Positions 53,719 through 63,249 of a stretch of DNA of 64,000 bases are shown one piece after another. The translations under genes were made by a program, and so were the position numbers. This stretch comes from Pseudomonas lurida. Lineage in GTDB: Bacteria; Pseudomonadota; Gammaproteobacteria; Pseudomonadales; Pseudomonadaceae. The notes under the pieces are model-generated. The model searched no databases. It saw only the letters and a list, made by a program, of their open reading frames with translations, and was not told the origin of the DNA. Positions within the stretch are counted from its first letter, which is position 1. The number at the start of each line of letters is the position of its first letter. Location: contig NZ_JAAMRE010000029.1 in NCBI RefSeq assembly GCF_013522705.1, forward strand, positions 1 through 64,000, given 5' to 3'.

Positions 53719-54621
53719 TTAGTGTCGGGTACCGGAAGGGGTGTCGACGCCTGCGCCAGCGAACAATTGGGCGACATCAGCGGCATCGAACAGATAGCGC
53801 TGGTTGCAGAATTGGCAGTCGATCTCGATATTGCCGCCGTGTTCCACCACCAGATTCTGCGCATCTTCCAGTCCCAGGCTGACCAAGGCGTTCGCCGAAC
53901 GCTCGCGGGAGCAGCTGCAACGGAAGCGCAGGCCCTGCGCGTCAAACAGCCGCACGGCTTCCTCGTGGTACAGACGATGGAGAATGGTTTCGTTGTCCAG
54001 GCCCAGCAGCTCTTCGGCTTTCAGGGTGTCGGCCAGGGCGATGGTATGGCGCCAGCTTTCCGCACGATCGTCCTCGTCCTTGATGCGATCGGCCGGCAAT
54101 TGCTGCAACAGCATGCCCCGGGCGCGTTTACCGTCGGCGTTGAGCCAGAACTTGGTGCCCACCTGCTGGGACATTACGAAATAGTTGGTGAAACATTCCG
54201 ACAATGTCTTGCCATCGAGGTCGACGATGCCCTGGTAGCGCTGGCCCTGAGTCGGATCGACGGTGAGCGCCAATACGCCGTTGGGCATCAGATCCGACAA
54301 GGTTGCGTCCGCGGCGATCAGGGCGGCGTCGTAGCGGGCCAGGCCGCGAATGTCGCGCTCGCTGGAACATTCGATCATCAACAGCGGAATCGGGCCTTCG
54401 GAACGCGCCTGCAGGATCAGCAAACCATCGAACTTCATGGTGCCCACCAGCAAAGCCGCCGCGGCCATCAGTTCGCCCAGCAGTTGCGCGACCGGTTCTG
54501 GATAAGCGTGCTTGGCGAGGACTTCGGCATAGCTGAGCTCCAGCGACACCAGTTCGCCGCGCGCGTCGCTGTCGTCGAAGATGAAGCGTTGGGTGAAGTC
54601 GTTATGCGGCAAATCAGTCAT
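53719..54621 (-). CDS. hslO: Redox-regulated chaperone Hsp33
   Basis: 300 residues from ATG 54621 (MTDLPHNDFTQRFIFDDSDARGE); an upstream frame to 54705 adds 28 unlikely residues. The redox switch is visible as CSC near residue 232 and CQFC about 28 residues later, the zinc-binding CxC-X27-32-CxxC of Hsp33. It protects unfolded proteins during oxidative stress. pckA follows on the same strand. Confidence 0.95.
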   Translation of the reverse strand: MTDLPHNDFTQRFIFDDSDARGELVSLELSYAEVLAKHAYPEPVAQLLGELMAAAALLVGTMKFDGLLILQARSEGPIPLLMIECSSERDIRGLARYDAALIAADATLSDLMPNGVLALTVDPTQGQRYQGIVDLDGKTLSECFTNYFVMSQQVGTKFWLNADGKRARGMLLQQLPADRIKDEDDRAESWRHTIALADTLKAEELLGLDNETILHRLYHEEAVRLFDAQGLRFRCSCSRERSANALVSLGLEDAQNLVVEHGGNIEIDCQFCNQRYLFDAADVAQLFAGAGVDTPSGTRH

Positions 54622-54725
54622 AGGTCTGGGTATCTGAAGTGATGACAAAATGGTTACAAAGTTTATAAAATTAAACGCTTTGGCACCAAATTGGTGCGAT
54701 TTCACAGAGCGAAGAGGGACAGTTT

Positions 54726-55529
54726 ATGAACAATCCGGGTTTGTTCCAAGCCAAGTGGAACCTCGGGGGGTGGGCGCTGTGCAATCTGATCGCCGTCGGG
54801 CTGCTGTGTTTCTGGCTGTGGCCCACGGGGCAGATGCTCTGCGTGGCTTTCGACGAATGGCTGTTCCATCTGCTCAATGATCCACTGGCCAGCAGCTCAG
54901 CCTGGCTGCATCTATGGGCCGTGGCAAGCCTGCGCCCGTTCGATGCAGTGGTCGGTGTGATTCTGCTGGCCCTGCTCATTCGCGGCGACTGGGTATTCAA
55001 GGCGTTGCAGGTACGCCAGGCGTTTTTCGGTTTCATCGGCATTCTGCTGCTGTTGCTATTTATCCGCATGCTGTTTTCCAAGCTCGCGGCGCAGATGGGT
55101 TGGCAGCACAGTAGCCCGTCGATGGTGATCAGCGGCGCCATTCAGATGAGCGATTATTTCCCCGGCCTGGAAAAAACCTGGGAATTGAAGGACCGCTCAA
55201 GCCAAAGTTTTCCGGGTGATCATGCCTCAGTGCTGCTGATCTGGGGGATGTTCATGAGCGTATTTGCCAAGCGCGTCGGCCAGATACTGGTCATTTGGGG
55301 CTTGGCGTTGTTGTTCATGATGCCGCGCCTGGTCGCCGGCGCGCACTGGGGCCAGGACGACTATATCGGCGGTGTGCTGCTGGCACTGCTGGCATTAGGC
55401 TGGGGGTACTACACGCCGTTTGCGGCGAAGGTGTCGGGGGTGTTGATGCGGGTGACAGCACCGTTGTTCAGGTTGCTTGGTAAACTGCCATTGATTGGTC
55501 GATTGAGCGTCATGCGCACAGCCTCTTAA
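54726..55529 (+). CDS. PAP2-superfamily membrane phosphatase
   Basis: 267 residues with about six membrane helices. The acid-phosphatase motifs read KDRSSQSFPGDHASVLL (motif 2 SxxPGDHA) and RLVAGAHWGQDD (motif 3 with catalytic His). PAP2 proteins dephosphorylate lipid phosphates such as undecaprenyl pyrophosphate or lipid A; the substrate is not clear here. Divergent from hslO. Confidence 0.86.
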   Translation: MNNPGLFQAKWNLGGWALCNLIAVGLLCFWLWPTGQMLCVAFDEWLFHLLNDPLASSSAWLHLWAVASLRPFDAVVGVILLALLIRGDWVFKALQVRQAFFGFIGILLLLLFIRMLFSKLAAQMGWQHSSPSMVISGAIQMSDYFPGLEKTWELKDRSSQSFPGDHASVLLIWGMFMSVFAKRVGQILVIWGLALLFMMPRLVAGAHWGQDDYIGGVLLALLALGWGYYTPFAAKVSGVLMRVTAPLFRLLGKLPLIGRLSVMRTAS

Positions 55530-55541
55530 CGCCGCAGGCCT

Positions 55542-55569
55542 AATGTGGAGGGCTTGCTCCCCCCACATT
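55542..55569. repeat. REP-like palindrome
   Basis: AATGTGGAGGGCTTGCTCCC followed by CCCACATT, between convergent PAP2 and hslR genes; same family as 39745. Confidence 0.75.
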
Positions 55570-55598
55570 GACCGCGTCTTAACGAGGGTTGTACGCAA

Positions 55599-56006
55599 TC
55601 AGTCATCACTGCCGCTGCCGCGAAACTTGAACAAATCGCGGCGCTGTTTCTTGCTCGGCTTGCCATCAGTGGTCATCCCGGTGGCACCCGCCTTGCGCAT
55701 GGCTGCCGCATTTTCGCGCTTGGCAATGCTCGCTTCGGTTTCGGTGTACAGCGCCTGTGCTTCGGGTGCGCCACGGCGCACGATGGAAAGTGCCTGGACC
55801 ACGACGGTCTTCTCGTCAAAACCTATCCGAATCTGCAACTCATCACCGACACGTGGCTCTTTGCCCGGTTTACAGCGCTCGCCTCGATGATGCACCTTGC
55901 CGCTCTCAATGGCGGCCTTGGCCAAGGCGCGTGTTTTAAAAAAACGCGCCGCCCATAGCCACTTGTCCAAACGGACCTTTTCTTCCTCTTCCTGCTTTTG
56001 AGCCAC
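55599..56006 (-). CDS. hslR: Heat-shock RNA-binding protein Hsp15
   Basis: 135 residues from GTG 56006, which has GCGAGGA upstream; a frame to 56072 is too long for the family. N-terminal S4 RNA-binding domain (VRLDKWLWAARFFKTRALAKAAIESGKVHHRGERCKPG) and a basic C-terminal tail. Hsp15 binds 50S subunits that carry a stuck nascent chain. Confidence 0.93.
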   Translation of the reverse strand: MAQKQEEEEKVRLDKWLWAARFFKTRALAKAAIESGKVHHRGERCKPGKEPRVGDELQIRIGFDEKTVVVQALSIVRRGAPEAQALYTETEASIAKRENAAAMRKAGATGMTTDGKPSKKQRRDLFKFRGSGSDD

Positions 56007-56122
56007 TTGAATTCCTCGCTTTGAAAAATGTCGCAACTTTACCGTTGAAACCCTTCGACGCATAAATCCCAAGGCTCACCTAAGATACGCCAGGTAGCAC
56101 CCCGTTTTCGCGAGGATACGCC

Positions 56123-56902
56123 GTGACCGACTTCCCCATTTCACTCACCTCGCCGGGCCAACGGTGCGTGGGCTGCCAGCAGAGCGAGCCCCTCGGGTTC
56201 GATTTCGCGTTCGCCTACCAACCTATCGTAGACCTGCGGGACCATTCGATCTTCGCCAACGAAGCGCTGGTGCGCGGCGTCAATGGCGAAGGCGCACTGT
56301 CGGTGCTGCAGCAGGTCAACGAAAGCAATCGCTATCGCTTCGACCAGCGCTGCCGCACCCAAGCCATTGCAGGCGCTGCGGCGCTGGGGATGCACACTCA
56401 CCTGTCGATCAACTTCATGCCCAATGCCGTGTATCGCCCGGAGCTGTGTATTCGCAGCACGCTGGAGGCTGCACGCGCGCACAATTTTCCGCTGGACCGG
56501 CTGATTTTCGAAACACTGGAGAGCGAGCACGTAGATAACTATCGCCATTTGACCAATATTCTGCGTGAATACCGCCAATTCGGCTTCAAGACCGCCATCG
56601 ACGATTTCGGCGCGGGCTATTCGGGGCTGAATCTGCTGGCCGATTTCCAACCTGACTTGATCAAGCTTGATATGGCGCTCATTCGCGATGTCGACAAGGA
56701 TCGCGTCCGCCAGGTAATCGTTCGGGGGATTGTCACAATCTGTGAGCAGTTGGGCGTTACTGTCATCGCCGAAGGTATCGAAAGTGCCGGGGAGCGAGAC
56801 TTCCTGTCCGACTGTGGAATATTTCTGATGCAAGGCTATTGGTTCGCCAGGCCCGCATTCAATGCTTTGGCCGAGATTCCTTCCCAGGCCTGGGCGAATT
56901 GA
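56123..56902 (+). CDS. rimA: EAL-domain c-di-GMP phosphodiesterase RimA
   Basis: 259-residue stand-alone EAL protein. Catalytic motifs are intact: NEALVRG (EAL), LSINFMPN, FETLES, DDFGAGYSG, KLD and AEGIES, so c-di-GMP hydrolysis is expected. GTG start at 56123 after GAGGA. It is directly followed by rimB and rimK; in P. fluorescens the RimA/RimB/RimK proteins jointly tune glutamylation of ribosomal protein S6 in response to c-di-GMP. Confidence 0.92.
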   Translation: MTDFPISLTSPGQRCVGCQQSEPLGFDFAFAYQPIVDLRDHSIFANEALVRGVNGEGALSVLQQVNESNRYRFDQRCRTQAIAGAAALGMHTHLSINFMPNAVYRPELCIRSTLEAARAHNFPLDRLIFETLESEHVDNYRHLTNILREYRQFGFKTAIDDFGAGYSGLNLLADFQPDLIKLDMALIRDVDKDRVRQVIVRGIVTICEQLGVTVIAEGIESAGERDFLSDCGIFLMQGYWFARPAFNALAEIPSQAWAN

Positions 56903-56915
56903 CCGGTTACCCATA

Positions 56916-57398
56916 TTGAAGACATTTGACCATTTGACCGTTGTGGGTCTGCGTGAGTGGGTGGCCCTTCCCGACCTGGGAGTGGCAGGGCTGCGCGCGA
57001 AGATCGATACGGGTGCCAGCACTTCCAGCCTGCACGCCACTGACATCGAGCCATTCGAGCGCGACGGCGAAAAGTGGGTGCGTTTTACCGCACACCTGGG
57101 CAGCGTTGTGCAACTGCGCCATCGTCGCTGTGAAGCGCCCCTGGTGACGATGAAAACCATCAAGAGCTCCAACGGCCATGCGCAGGTGCGTTATGTGATC
57201 AGCACCACGCTGGCGTTGGGTGATCGGGTATGGCGGGTGGAATTCACCCTGGCCTGCCGCAAAGCCATGCGTTACCGCCTGTTGCTGGGCTCCAAGGCGC
57301 TGATCGACGGCCAATTGGTGGTCAATCCCGGCGTCAAGTACGTTCAAGACAAGCCGGTGTTCCCGGTCTCTACTATTTCTGCCCCAGGTGCTGCATGA
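56916..57398 (+). CDS. rimB: RimB, retropepsin-like protein of the rim operon
   Basis: 160 residues if begun at TTG 56916 (reading MKTFDHLTVVGLREWVALPD); ATG 56862 inside rimA is the alternative. The aspartic-protease-like motif KIDTGASTSSLHA (catalytic Asp) and the LLGSKALIDGQLVVNPG segment define the family, once called ATP-dependent zinc proteases. It interacts with RimK in P. fluorescens. Overlaps rimK by 4 bp. Confidence 0.88.
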   Translation: MKTFDHLTVVGLREWVALPDLGVAGLRAKIDTGASTSSLHATDIEPFERDGEKWVRFTAHLGSVVQLRHRRCEAPLVTMKTIKSSNGHAQVRYVISTTLALGDRVWRVEFTLACRKAMRYRLLLGSKALIDGQLVVNPGVKYVQDKPVFPVSTISAPGAA

Positions 57399-58300
57399 AG
57401 ATTGCTGTGCTGTCGCGAAACCCGCGTCTGTATTCCACCCGCCGCCTGGTCGAGGCCGGCACTGAACGTGGCCATGAAATGGTGGTGATCGACACGTTGC
57501 GTGCCTACATGAACATTGCCAGCCACAAGCCGCAAATTCACTACCGGGGCAAGCCTCTTGAGGGATTTGACGCGGTCATCCCGCGTATCGGGGCATCGGT
57601 GACGTTCTATGGCTGCGCCGTTTTACGGCAGTTTGAAATGATGGGGGTATTCCCGCTGAACGAATCGGTTGCCATTGCGCGTTCGCGGGACAAACTGCGC
57701 TCGTTGCAATTGCTGTCTCGCCGGGGCATCGGCTTGCCGGTCACCGGTTTTGCCCATTCGCCCGACGACATCCCGGACTTGATCGAAATGGTCAACGGCG
57801 CACCGCTGGTGATCAAGGTATTAGAGGGCACGCAAGGCATCGGCGTGGTGCTGTGTGAAACCGCCACCGCGGCCGAGTCGGTGATCGAGGCCTTCATGGG
57901 CCTCAAGCAGAACATCATGGTGCAGGAATACATCAAGGAAGCCGGCGGGGCGGACATCCGCTGCTTCGTGGTGGGCGACAAAGTCATCGCCGCCATGAAG
58001 CGCCAGGCCAAGCCGGGTGAGTTTCGCTCCAACCTGCACCGCGGCGGCAGTGCCAGCCTGATCAAGATCACCCCGGAAGAACGCATGACCGCGCTGCGGG
58101 CGGCCAAGGTGATGGGCTTGGCGGTAGCGGGGGTGGATATCCTGCGTTCCAATCATGGGCCGCTGGTGATGGAGGTGAATTCCTCACCCGGCCTGGAAGG
58201 TATCGAGACCACCACCGGCAAGGATGTGGCGGGGATCATCATCCAGCATCTGGAAAAAAACGGCGGGCCGAATATGACCAGGACAAAGGGCAAGGGTTAG
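57395..58300 (+). CDS. rimK: Ribosomal protein S6 glutamate ligase RimK
   Basis: 301-residue ATP-grasp ligase adding glutamates to the C-terminus of ribosomal protein S6. Start ATG 57395 (MKIAVLSRNPRLYSTRRLVEAG) overlaps the rimB stop. ATP-grasp features include VIKVLEGTQGIGVVLCE, VQEYIKEAGGADIRCFVVG and the metal site VMEVNSSPGLEGIE. Family length exact. Third gene of the rimABK operon. Confidence 0.96.
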   Translation: MKIAVLSRNPRLYSTRRLVEAGTERGHEMVVIDTLRAYMNIASHKPQIHYRGKPLEGFDAVIPRIGASVTFYGCAVLRQFEMMGVFPLNESVAIARSRDKLRSLQLLSRRGIGLPVTGFAHSPDDIPDLIEMVNGAPLVIKVLEGTQGIGVVLCETATAAESVIEAFMGLKQNIMVQEYIKEAGGADIRCFVVGDKVIAAMKRQAKPGEFRSNLHRGGSASLIKITPEERMTALRAAKVMGLAVAGVDILRSNHGPLVMEVNSSPGLEGIETTTGKDVAGIIIQHLEKNGGPNMTRTKGKG

Positions 58301-58308
58301 GGACGCCG

Positions 58309-58400
58309 CTGTTAGCTTCAAGCGATAAGCTGCAAGAAAGGGCAAAAGCTGTCGGCCTTTCGCTTGCGGCTTAAAGCTTGAAACTTGCCGCTGTCTCTAT
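58309..58400. repeat. Dispersed repeat with AAGCTT-type palindromes
   Basis: GTTAGCTTCAAGCGATAAGC ... CTTGCGGCTTAAAGCTTGAAACTTGCCGC; short inverted GCTTGAA/TTCAAGC and GCAAG/CTTGC elements typical of another Pseudomonas intergenic repeat. Lies between convergent rimK and envZ and just enters the envZ 3' end. Confidence 0.55.
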
Positions 58401-59710
58401 ACCGCATCTCTTGGCAGCATCAGCCCAAGCGGCAAGCGCACCCTCGCTTCCAGGCCGCCGCCTTCGCGGTTACGCAACTCGACATTGCCGCCATGCATCG
58501 AAGCAATCCGTCGCACGATCGCCAGGCCCAGGCCCGTCCCCTTGCCGCCACGTGCACGATCCCCTCGGGTGAACGGGTTGAAGATACCTTCCAGCTCCGC
58601 AGGATCAATGCCGGTGCCGCGGTCCATCACGCTCAGCACCACATACGGGGCAGTGCTGTCCCCGGACACGTACGCTGCCACTTCCACATCCGAACCGGCG
58701 TGATGGAGGGCGTTGCCGATCAGGTTGTTCAACAGGCGCTTCATCGACACGCGCCGCAGCGCGAACGGTTGGATCGGCTGCAGGCGCATGCGCACCTGCT
58801 CGCCGTTCTGGTTATAGGGCGCGACGACCTCACGCACCAGCTCGGTCAGGTCGACTTCCTCGACCATTTCGTCACGGCCATCACGGATAAACGCCAGGAA
58901 TTGGTCGAGGATCGCGTCCATGTCTTCAATGTCGCGGACCATGTCATCTGTCAGGTCGGTAGGATTGCCCATCAACTCAAGGGACAGGCGCAGTCGCGTC
59001 AACGGCGTGCGCAAGTCGTGAGACACGCCGGCCAGCATCAGCTCGCGTTCGCGGCCGGCCTGTTCGACGTCCTCCGCCATCTGGTTGAAGGCGCTGTACA
59101 CCTCAGTCATTTCACTGGGCGTATCGCTGACTGGTAAGCGCACACTGCGGCCCTGGCCCAGTTGCCGGGCAGCGAACACCAGACGCTTGAGCGGCTGGTT
59201 GAGCTGGCGCACGAAGATCCACGCGGACGCGGTTGAAAGCAGCCCAATGGCCAGGAACCAACCCAGCACGTTCCAGATTTTCTGCCCGCGCAAAGGGTGC
59301 GGATACAGCGGCACCTTCATCCAATCCTCGCCCAGGCTTGGCGCACGTACCCACAATGCGGGCGATACATGCATGCGCAACCGTACTTCGGTGTCCTCCC
59401 CCAGTTCGGCCTGCATCTGCCGCTGGTAGATCTCGCTGTAGGGCCAGTGCTGCTCGCCTTCCGGCACCCCGGCACCGGCCACGCGCACCAGCGTGGCGGC
59501 CTTGGCGATCTTCTCGCGATTCTCGGGGTCGGCGGCCCAATAGGCACGCAGCGTCAACGCGACACCATGGCTGTATTGCCGGTCCACCAGCACGTCCTCG
59601 TTCATCAGCAGATAAACCAGGGTAAGCGCCTTGGAAAACAGAACGACGATCAGCACCAGCCAAAGGGTGCGGGAGAAGAAACTTTGCGGGAACCACAGCG
59701 GGGTTTTCAT
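58397..59710 (-). CDS. envZ: Osmosensor histidine kinase EnvZ (AmgS)
   Basis: 437-residue inner-membrane kinase. Two membrane helices (about 15-36 and 147-167) bracket a periplasmic domain; HAMP follows (about 168-222). Phospho-acceptor His231 lies in MLAGVSHDLRTPLTRLRL; N-box NNLIGNALHHA, and RGGKGTGLGLAIV are intact. Known as AmgS in P. aeruginosa, where it responds to envelope stress and affects aminoglycoside tolerance. Transcribed after ompR with a 117-bp gap. Confidence 0.93.
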   Translation of the reverse strand: MKTPLWFPQSFFSRTLWLVLIVVLFSKALTLVYLLMNEDVLVDRQYSHGVALTLRAYWAADPENREKIAKAATLVRVAGAGVPEGEQHWPYSEIYQRQMQAELGEDTEVRLRMHVSPALWVRAPSLGEDWMKVPLYPHPLRGQKIWNVLGWFLAIGLLSTASAWIFVRQLNQPLKRLVFAARQLGQGRSVRLPVSDTPSEMTEVYSAFNQMAEDVEQAGRERELMLAGVSHDLRTPLTRLRLSLELMGNPTDLTDDMVRDIEDMDAILDQFLAFIRDGRDEMVEEVDLTELVREVVAPYNQNGEQVRMRLQPIQPFALRRVSMKRLLNNLIGNALHHAGSDVEVAAYVSGDSTAPYVVLSVMDRGTGIDPAELEGIFNPFTRGDRARGGKGTGLGLAIVRRIASMHGGNVELRNREGGGLEARVRLPLGLMLPRDAV

Positions 59711-59827
59711 AGAGGACAGCTGGACACCTTGCAGGAATGAGCGGCGCTCGCAGAATTGCAGACGCCAGGCATCCCGTCGACCTTTATGGAGTCAAACGCC
59801 AGGATGCCCGCACCTGCAAGTCATTGA

Positions 59828-60568
59828 TCACTTTGTAGCAGTGCCATCCGGCACGAACACATACCCCACACCCCACACCGTCTGGATATAACGCGGTTTG
59901 GACGGGTCCGGTTCGATCATCCGGCGCAAACGTGAGATCTGTACGTCGATGGAACGCTCCAGCGCGTCCCACTCGCGACCACGGGCCAGGTTCATCAGTT
60001 TGTCACGCGTGAGCGGCTGACGCGCGTTCATGACCAGCGCCTTCAGCACGGCGAATTCGCCGGTGGTCAGCATGTGCACTTCTTCGCCGCGCTTGAGCTC
60101 GCGGGTCGCCAGCGACAGCTCGTAATCGCCAAACGTGACGCTCTCGTCTTCACTGCCCGGAGCGCCCGGCACCGCCGGTGCCTGACGACGCAGGACCGCT
60201 TTGACACGCGCCATCAACTCATCGGGATTGAACGGCTTGGCCAAGTAGTCATCGGCGCCCAGTTCGAGCCCCTTGATGCGGCTAAGCTCGTCGCCCTTGG
60301 CGGTGAGCATGATGATGGGAATCTGGTTGTTGGCACCGCGCAGGCGCTTGCAGGCGGTCAGGCCGTCTTCGCCGGGCAGCATGAGGTCGAGCACGACAAG
60401 ATTGAACACTTCACGCCCCAGGAGGCGGTCCATCTGCTCGGTATTCGGTACCGCGCGGGCTCGATAGCCTTTGGAGTTGAAGAAACGCTCCAGCAGGCTG
60501 CTCAGCCCCGGATCGTCATCAACGATGAGAATTTTTTCGCCTTCAGCAGTGTGTGCAGTGCTGCTCAT
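59828..60568 (-). CDS. ompR: Response regulator OmpR (AmgR)
   Basis: 246-residue OmpR-family regulator. Receiver domain with acidic pocket VDDDP and phospho-Asp61 in VVLDLMLPGEDG; Lys in YLAKPFNPDEL; winged-helix DNA-binding domain at the C-terminus (LTRDKLMNLARGREWDALERSIDVQISRLRRMIE). Partner of envZ downstream. The 356-bp region 60569-60924 upstream, between ompR and tex, contains no gene and no motif I can name. Confidence 0.95.
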   Translation of the reverse strand: MSSTAHTAEGEKILIVDDDPGLSSLLERFFNSKGYRARAVPNTEQMDRLLGREVFNLVVLDLMLPGEDGLTACKRLRGANNQIPIIMLTAKGDELSRIKGLELGADDYLAKPFNPDELMARVKAVLRRQAPAVPGAPGSEDESVTFGDYELSLATRELKRGEEVHMLTTGEFAVLKALVMNARQPLTRDKLMNLARGREWDALERSIDVQISRLRRMIEPDPSKPRYIQTVWGVGYVFVPDGTATK

Positions 60569-60924
60569 TGGATGCTCCTCTTATCTCGGCGCGCATTATG
60601 GCCTAGCTGCCGTTATACGCACCGTGTGCATTGTTAGCAGATTTTTCCTCTACTGCCAGCGAACCCGCGCCCTACAACCTCCTGGCACAGTACCCCCCAA
60701 GGGCAGAACGCCGGTTATAATGCCGCGCCTTCGTGCAGGGCAACGTCAGATCGTTACCGTTTACTGCAGGGCTTTTTTCACCCGCTTGTCGTGATTTTTT
60801 CGATTTCGAGGGTCAATAGGCTGCCTTTGACCCAGGCAGCGGCGCCGGTCGGGCCGCTCAACCAGTCTCGCAAGGCCTTGTTTTCCGGGCTCGCGAGCTG
60901 CTTTTCAGAATTTCAGGTGGTTTT

Positions 60925-63249
60925 ATGGACAGCATCAACAGCCGCATTGCCGAGGAACTCGGTGTACGCCCACAACAGGTCGAAGCGGCCGTCGCGCTAC
61001 TGGACGAAGGCTCCACGGTGCCCTTTATTGCCCGTTACCGTAAAGAAGTGACCGGCAGCCTCGACGATACCCAATTGCGGCATCTGGAAGAGCGCCTGCG
61101 CTACCTGCGAGAACTCGACGAACGGCGTATCAGCATCCTCGCCAGCATCGAGGAACAGGGCAAGCTGACCCCGCAACTGGAGCGCGACATCAAGCTTGCG
61201 GACACCAAGACCCGCCTCGAAGACCTTTACCTTCCATACAAACAGAAGCGCCGCACCAAAGGCCAGATCGCCCTGGAAGCCGGCCTCGGCGAGTTGGCCG
61301 ACGGCCTGTTCAACGACCCGTCGCTGACCCCGGAAACCGAAGCCGCGCGCTTTGTCGATGCCGAAAAAGGCGTCGCCGACACCAAGGCCGCGCTGGAGGG
61401 TGCCAAGTACATCCTCATGGAACGCTTCGCCGAAGACGCCAGCCTGCTGGAAAAGCTGCGTAACTATTTGAAGCAGGAAGCCATTCTCAGTGCTCGTGTG
61501 ATCGCCGGCAAAGAGGAAGAAGGCGCCAAGTTCCGTGACTATTTCGAACACGACGAGCCGCTCAAGAGCATGCCGTCCCATCGTGCCCTCGCCATTTTCC
61601 GCGGCCGCAACGAAGGCATTCTCAGCTCCTCGCTCAAGGTCGGCGATGAACTGCCAGGCACCATGCACCCGTGCGAAGGCATGATCGGTCAACAATTCGG
61701 CATCCAGAATCAAAACCGCCCTGCGGACAAATGGCTCGGTGAAGTGGTGCGCTGGACCTGGAAGGTCAAGCTCTACACCCACCTGGAAACCGACCTGCTG
61801 GGTGAGCTGCGCGACGGTGCCGAGACCGAGGCGATCAACGTATTCGCCCACAACCTGCACGACCTGCTGCTGGCTGCCCCGGCCGGTCCGCGCGCCACGC
61901 TGGGTCTGGACCCTGGCCTGCGCACCGGTTGCAAGGTCGCCGTGGTCGACGCCACCGGCAAGCTGCTGGACCACGCCACCGTGTACCCGCACGTGCCGCA
62001 CAACAAGTGGGACCAGACCCTCGCGATCCTCGCCGCCCTGTGTGCCAAGCATTCGGTCGACCTGATCGCCATCGGCAACGGCACCGCCAGCCGCGAAACC
62101 GACAAACTGGCCGCCGAACTGATCAAAAAATACCCAGCCATGAAGATGACCAAAGTCATGGTTTCCGAAGCGGGCGCGTCGGTATATTCGGCGTCGGAGC
62201 TGGCTTCCAAGGAATTCCCGGACCTCGACGTATCGATCCGTGGCGCGGTCTCCATTGCCCGTCGCCTGCAGGACCCCTTGGCCGAACTGGTGAAGATCGA
62301 CCCTAAATCCATCGGCGTCGGCCAGTACCAGCACGACGTGTCGCAGTTAAAGCTGGCACGCGGCCTGGATGCGGTCGTCGAAGACTGTGTAAACGCCGTG
62401 GGTGTGGACGTGAACACCGCTTCGGTGGCGCTGCTGGCGCGAATTTCCGGCCTTAACGCCACCCTGGCGCAGAACATCGTCAACCACCGCGATGAAAACG
62501 GCGCATTCAAGACCCGCGCAGCGCTGAAAAAAGTCGCACGCCTGGGTGAAAAAACCTTCGAGCAGGCCGCCGGTTTCCTGCGCGTCATGAACGGTGACAA
62601 CCCGCTGGACGCCTCGGCGGTCCACCCGGAAGCCTACCCGCTGGTGCAGCGAATTGCCGCCGAGACCGACCGCGACATCCGCTCGCTGATCGGCGACGCC
62701 GCGTTCCTCAAGCGCCTGGACCCGAAGAAGTACACCGACGAAACCTTCGGCGTGCCGACCATTACCGACATCCTGCAAGAGCTGGAAAAACCGGGCCGCG
62801 ACCCGCGCCCCGAGTTCAAGACAGCAGAATTCCAGGACGGTGTCGAAGACCTCAAGGACCTGCAACCGGGCATGATCCTCGAAGGTGTGGTGACCAACGT
62901 CACCAACTTCGGCGCTTTTGTGGACATCGGTGTGCATCAGGACGGTTTGGTGCATATTTCCGCGCTTTCGGAGAAATTCATCAAGGATCCGCGCGAAGCG
63001 GTCAAGGCCGGTGACGTGGTCAAGGTCAAGGTCATGGAAGTCGACATCCCGCGCAAACGCGTCGGCCTGTCGATGCGCATGAGCGACACCCCCGGCGAAA
63101 AAATCGACGGTGCCCGTGGCGCACGCCCTGGCTCCGCTGCGCGTTCGTCGCAGAACAGCACACCGCGCAAGGAAACCGCCACGGCAGCGCCGAGCAACAA
63201 TGCCATGGCCTCGTTGTTCGCCAACGCCAAACAGTTGAAGAAACGTTGA
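60925..63249 (+). CDS. tex: Transcription accessory protein Tex
   Basis: 774-residue RNA-binding factor. Tex N-terminal domain, YqgF/RNase H-like domain (GLDPGLRTGCKVAVVDATG, about 328-346), two helix-hairpin-helix motifs (ISGLNATLAQNIVNHRDENG) and a C-terminal S1 domain (GMILEGVVTNVTNFGAFVDIGVHQDGLVHIS). Low-complexity Ala/Ser tail at the end. Conserved next to ompR in Pseudomonas; acts on transcription and stress response. Confidence 0.96.
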   Translation: MDSINSRIAEELGVRPQQVEAAVALLDEGSTVPFIARYRKEVTGSLDDTQLRHLEERLRYLRELDERRISILASIEEQGKLTPQLERDIKLADTKTRLEDLYLPYKQKRRTKGQIALEAGLGELADGLFNDPSLTPETEAARFVDAEKGVADTKAALEGAKYILMERFAEDASLLEKLRNYLKQEAILSARVIAGKEEEGAKFRDYFEHDEPLKSMPSHRALAIFRGRNEGILSSSLKVGDELPGTMHPCEGMIGQQFGIQNQNRPADKWLGEVVRWTWKVKLYTHLETDLLGELRDGAETEAINVFAHNLHDLLLAAPAGPRATLGLDPGLRTGCKVAVVDATGKLLDHATVYPHVPHNKWDQTLAILAALCAKHSVDLIAIGNGTASRETDKLAAELIKKYPAMKMTKVMVSEAGASVYSASELASKEFPDLDVSIRGAVSIARRLQDPLAELVKIDPKSIGVGQYQHDVSQLKLARGLDAVVEDCVNAVGVDVNTASVALLARISGLNATLAQNIVNHRDENGAFKTRAALKKVARLGEKTFEQAAGFLRVMNGDNPLDASAVHPEAYPLVQRIAAETDRDIRSLIGDAAFLKRLDPKKYTDETFGVPTITDILQELEKPGRDPRPEFKTAEFQDGVEDLKDLQPGMILEGVVTNVTNFGAFVDIGVHQDGLVHISALSEKFIKDPREAVKAGDVVKVKVMEVDIPRKRVGLSMRMSDTPGEKIDGARGARPGSAARSSQNSTPRKETATAAPSNNAMASLFANAKQLKKR

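Noticed and set aside
60997..62334. Minus-strand open frame of 445 codons opposite tex
   Set aside because: Shadow frame of tex without recognisable domains or a ribosome-binding site.
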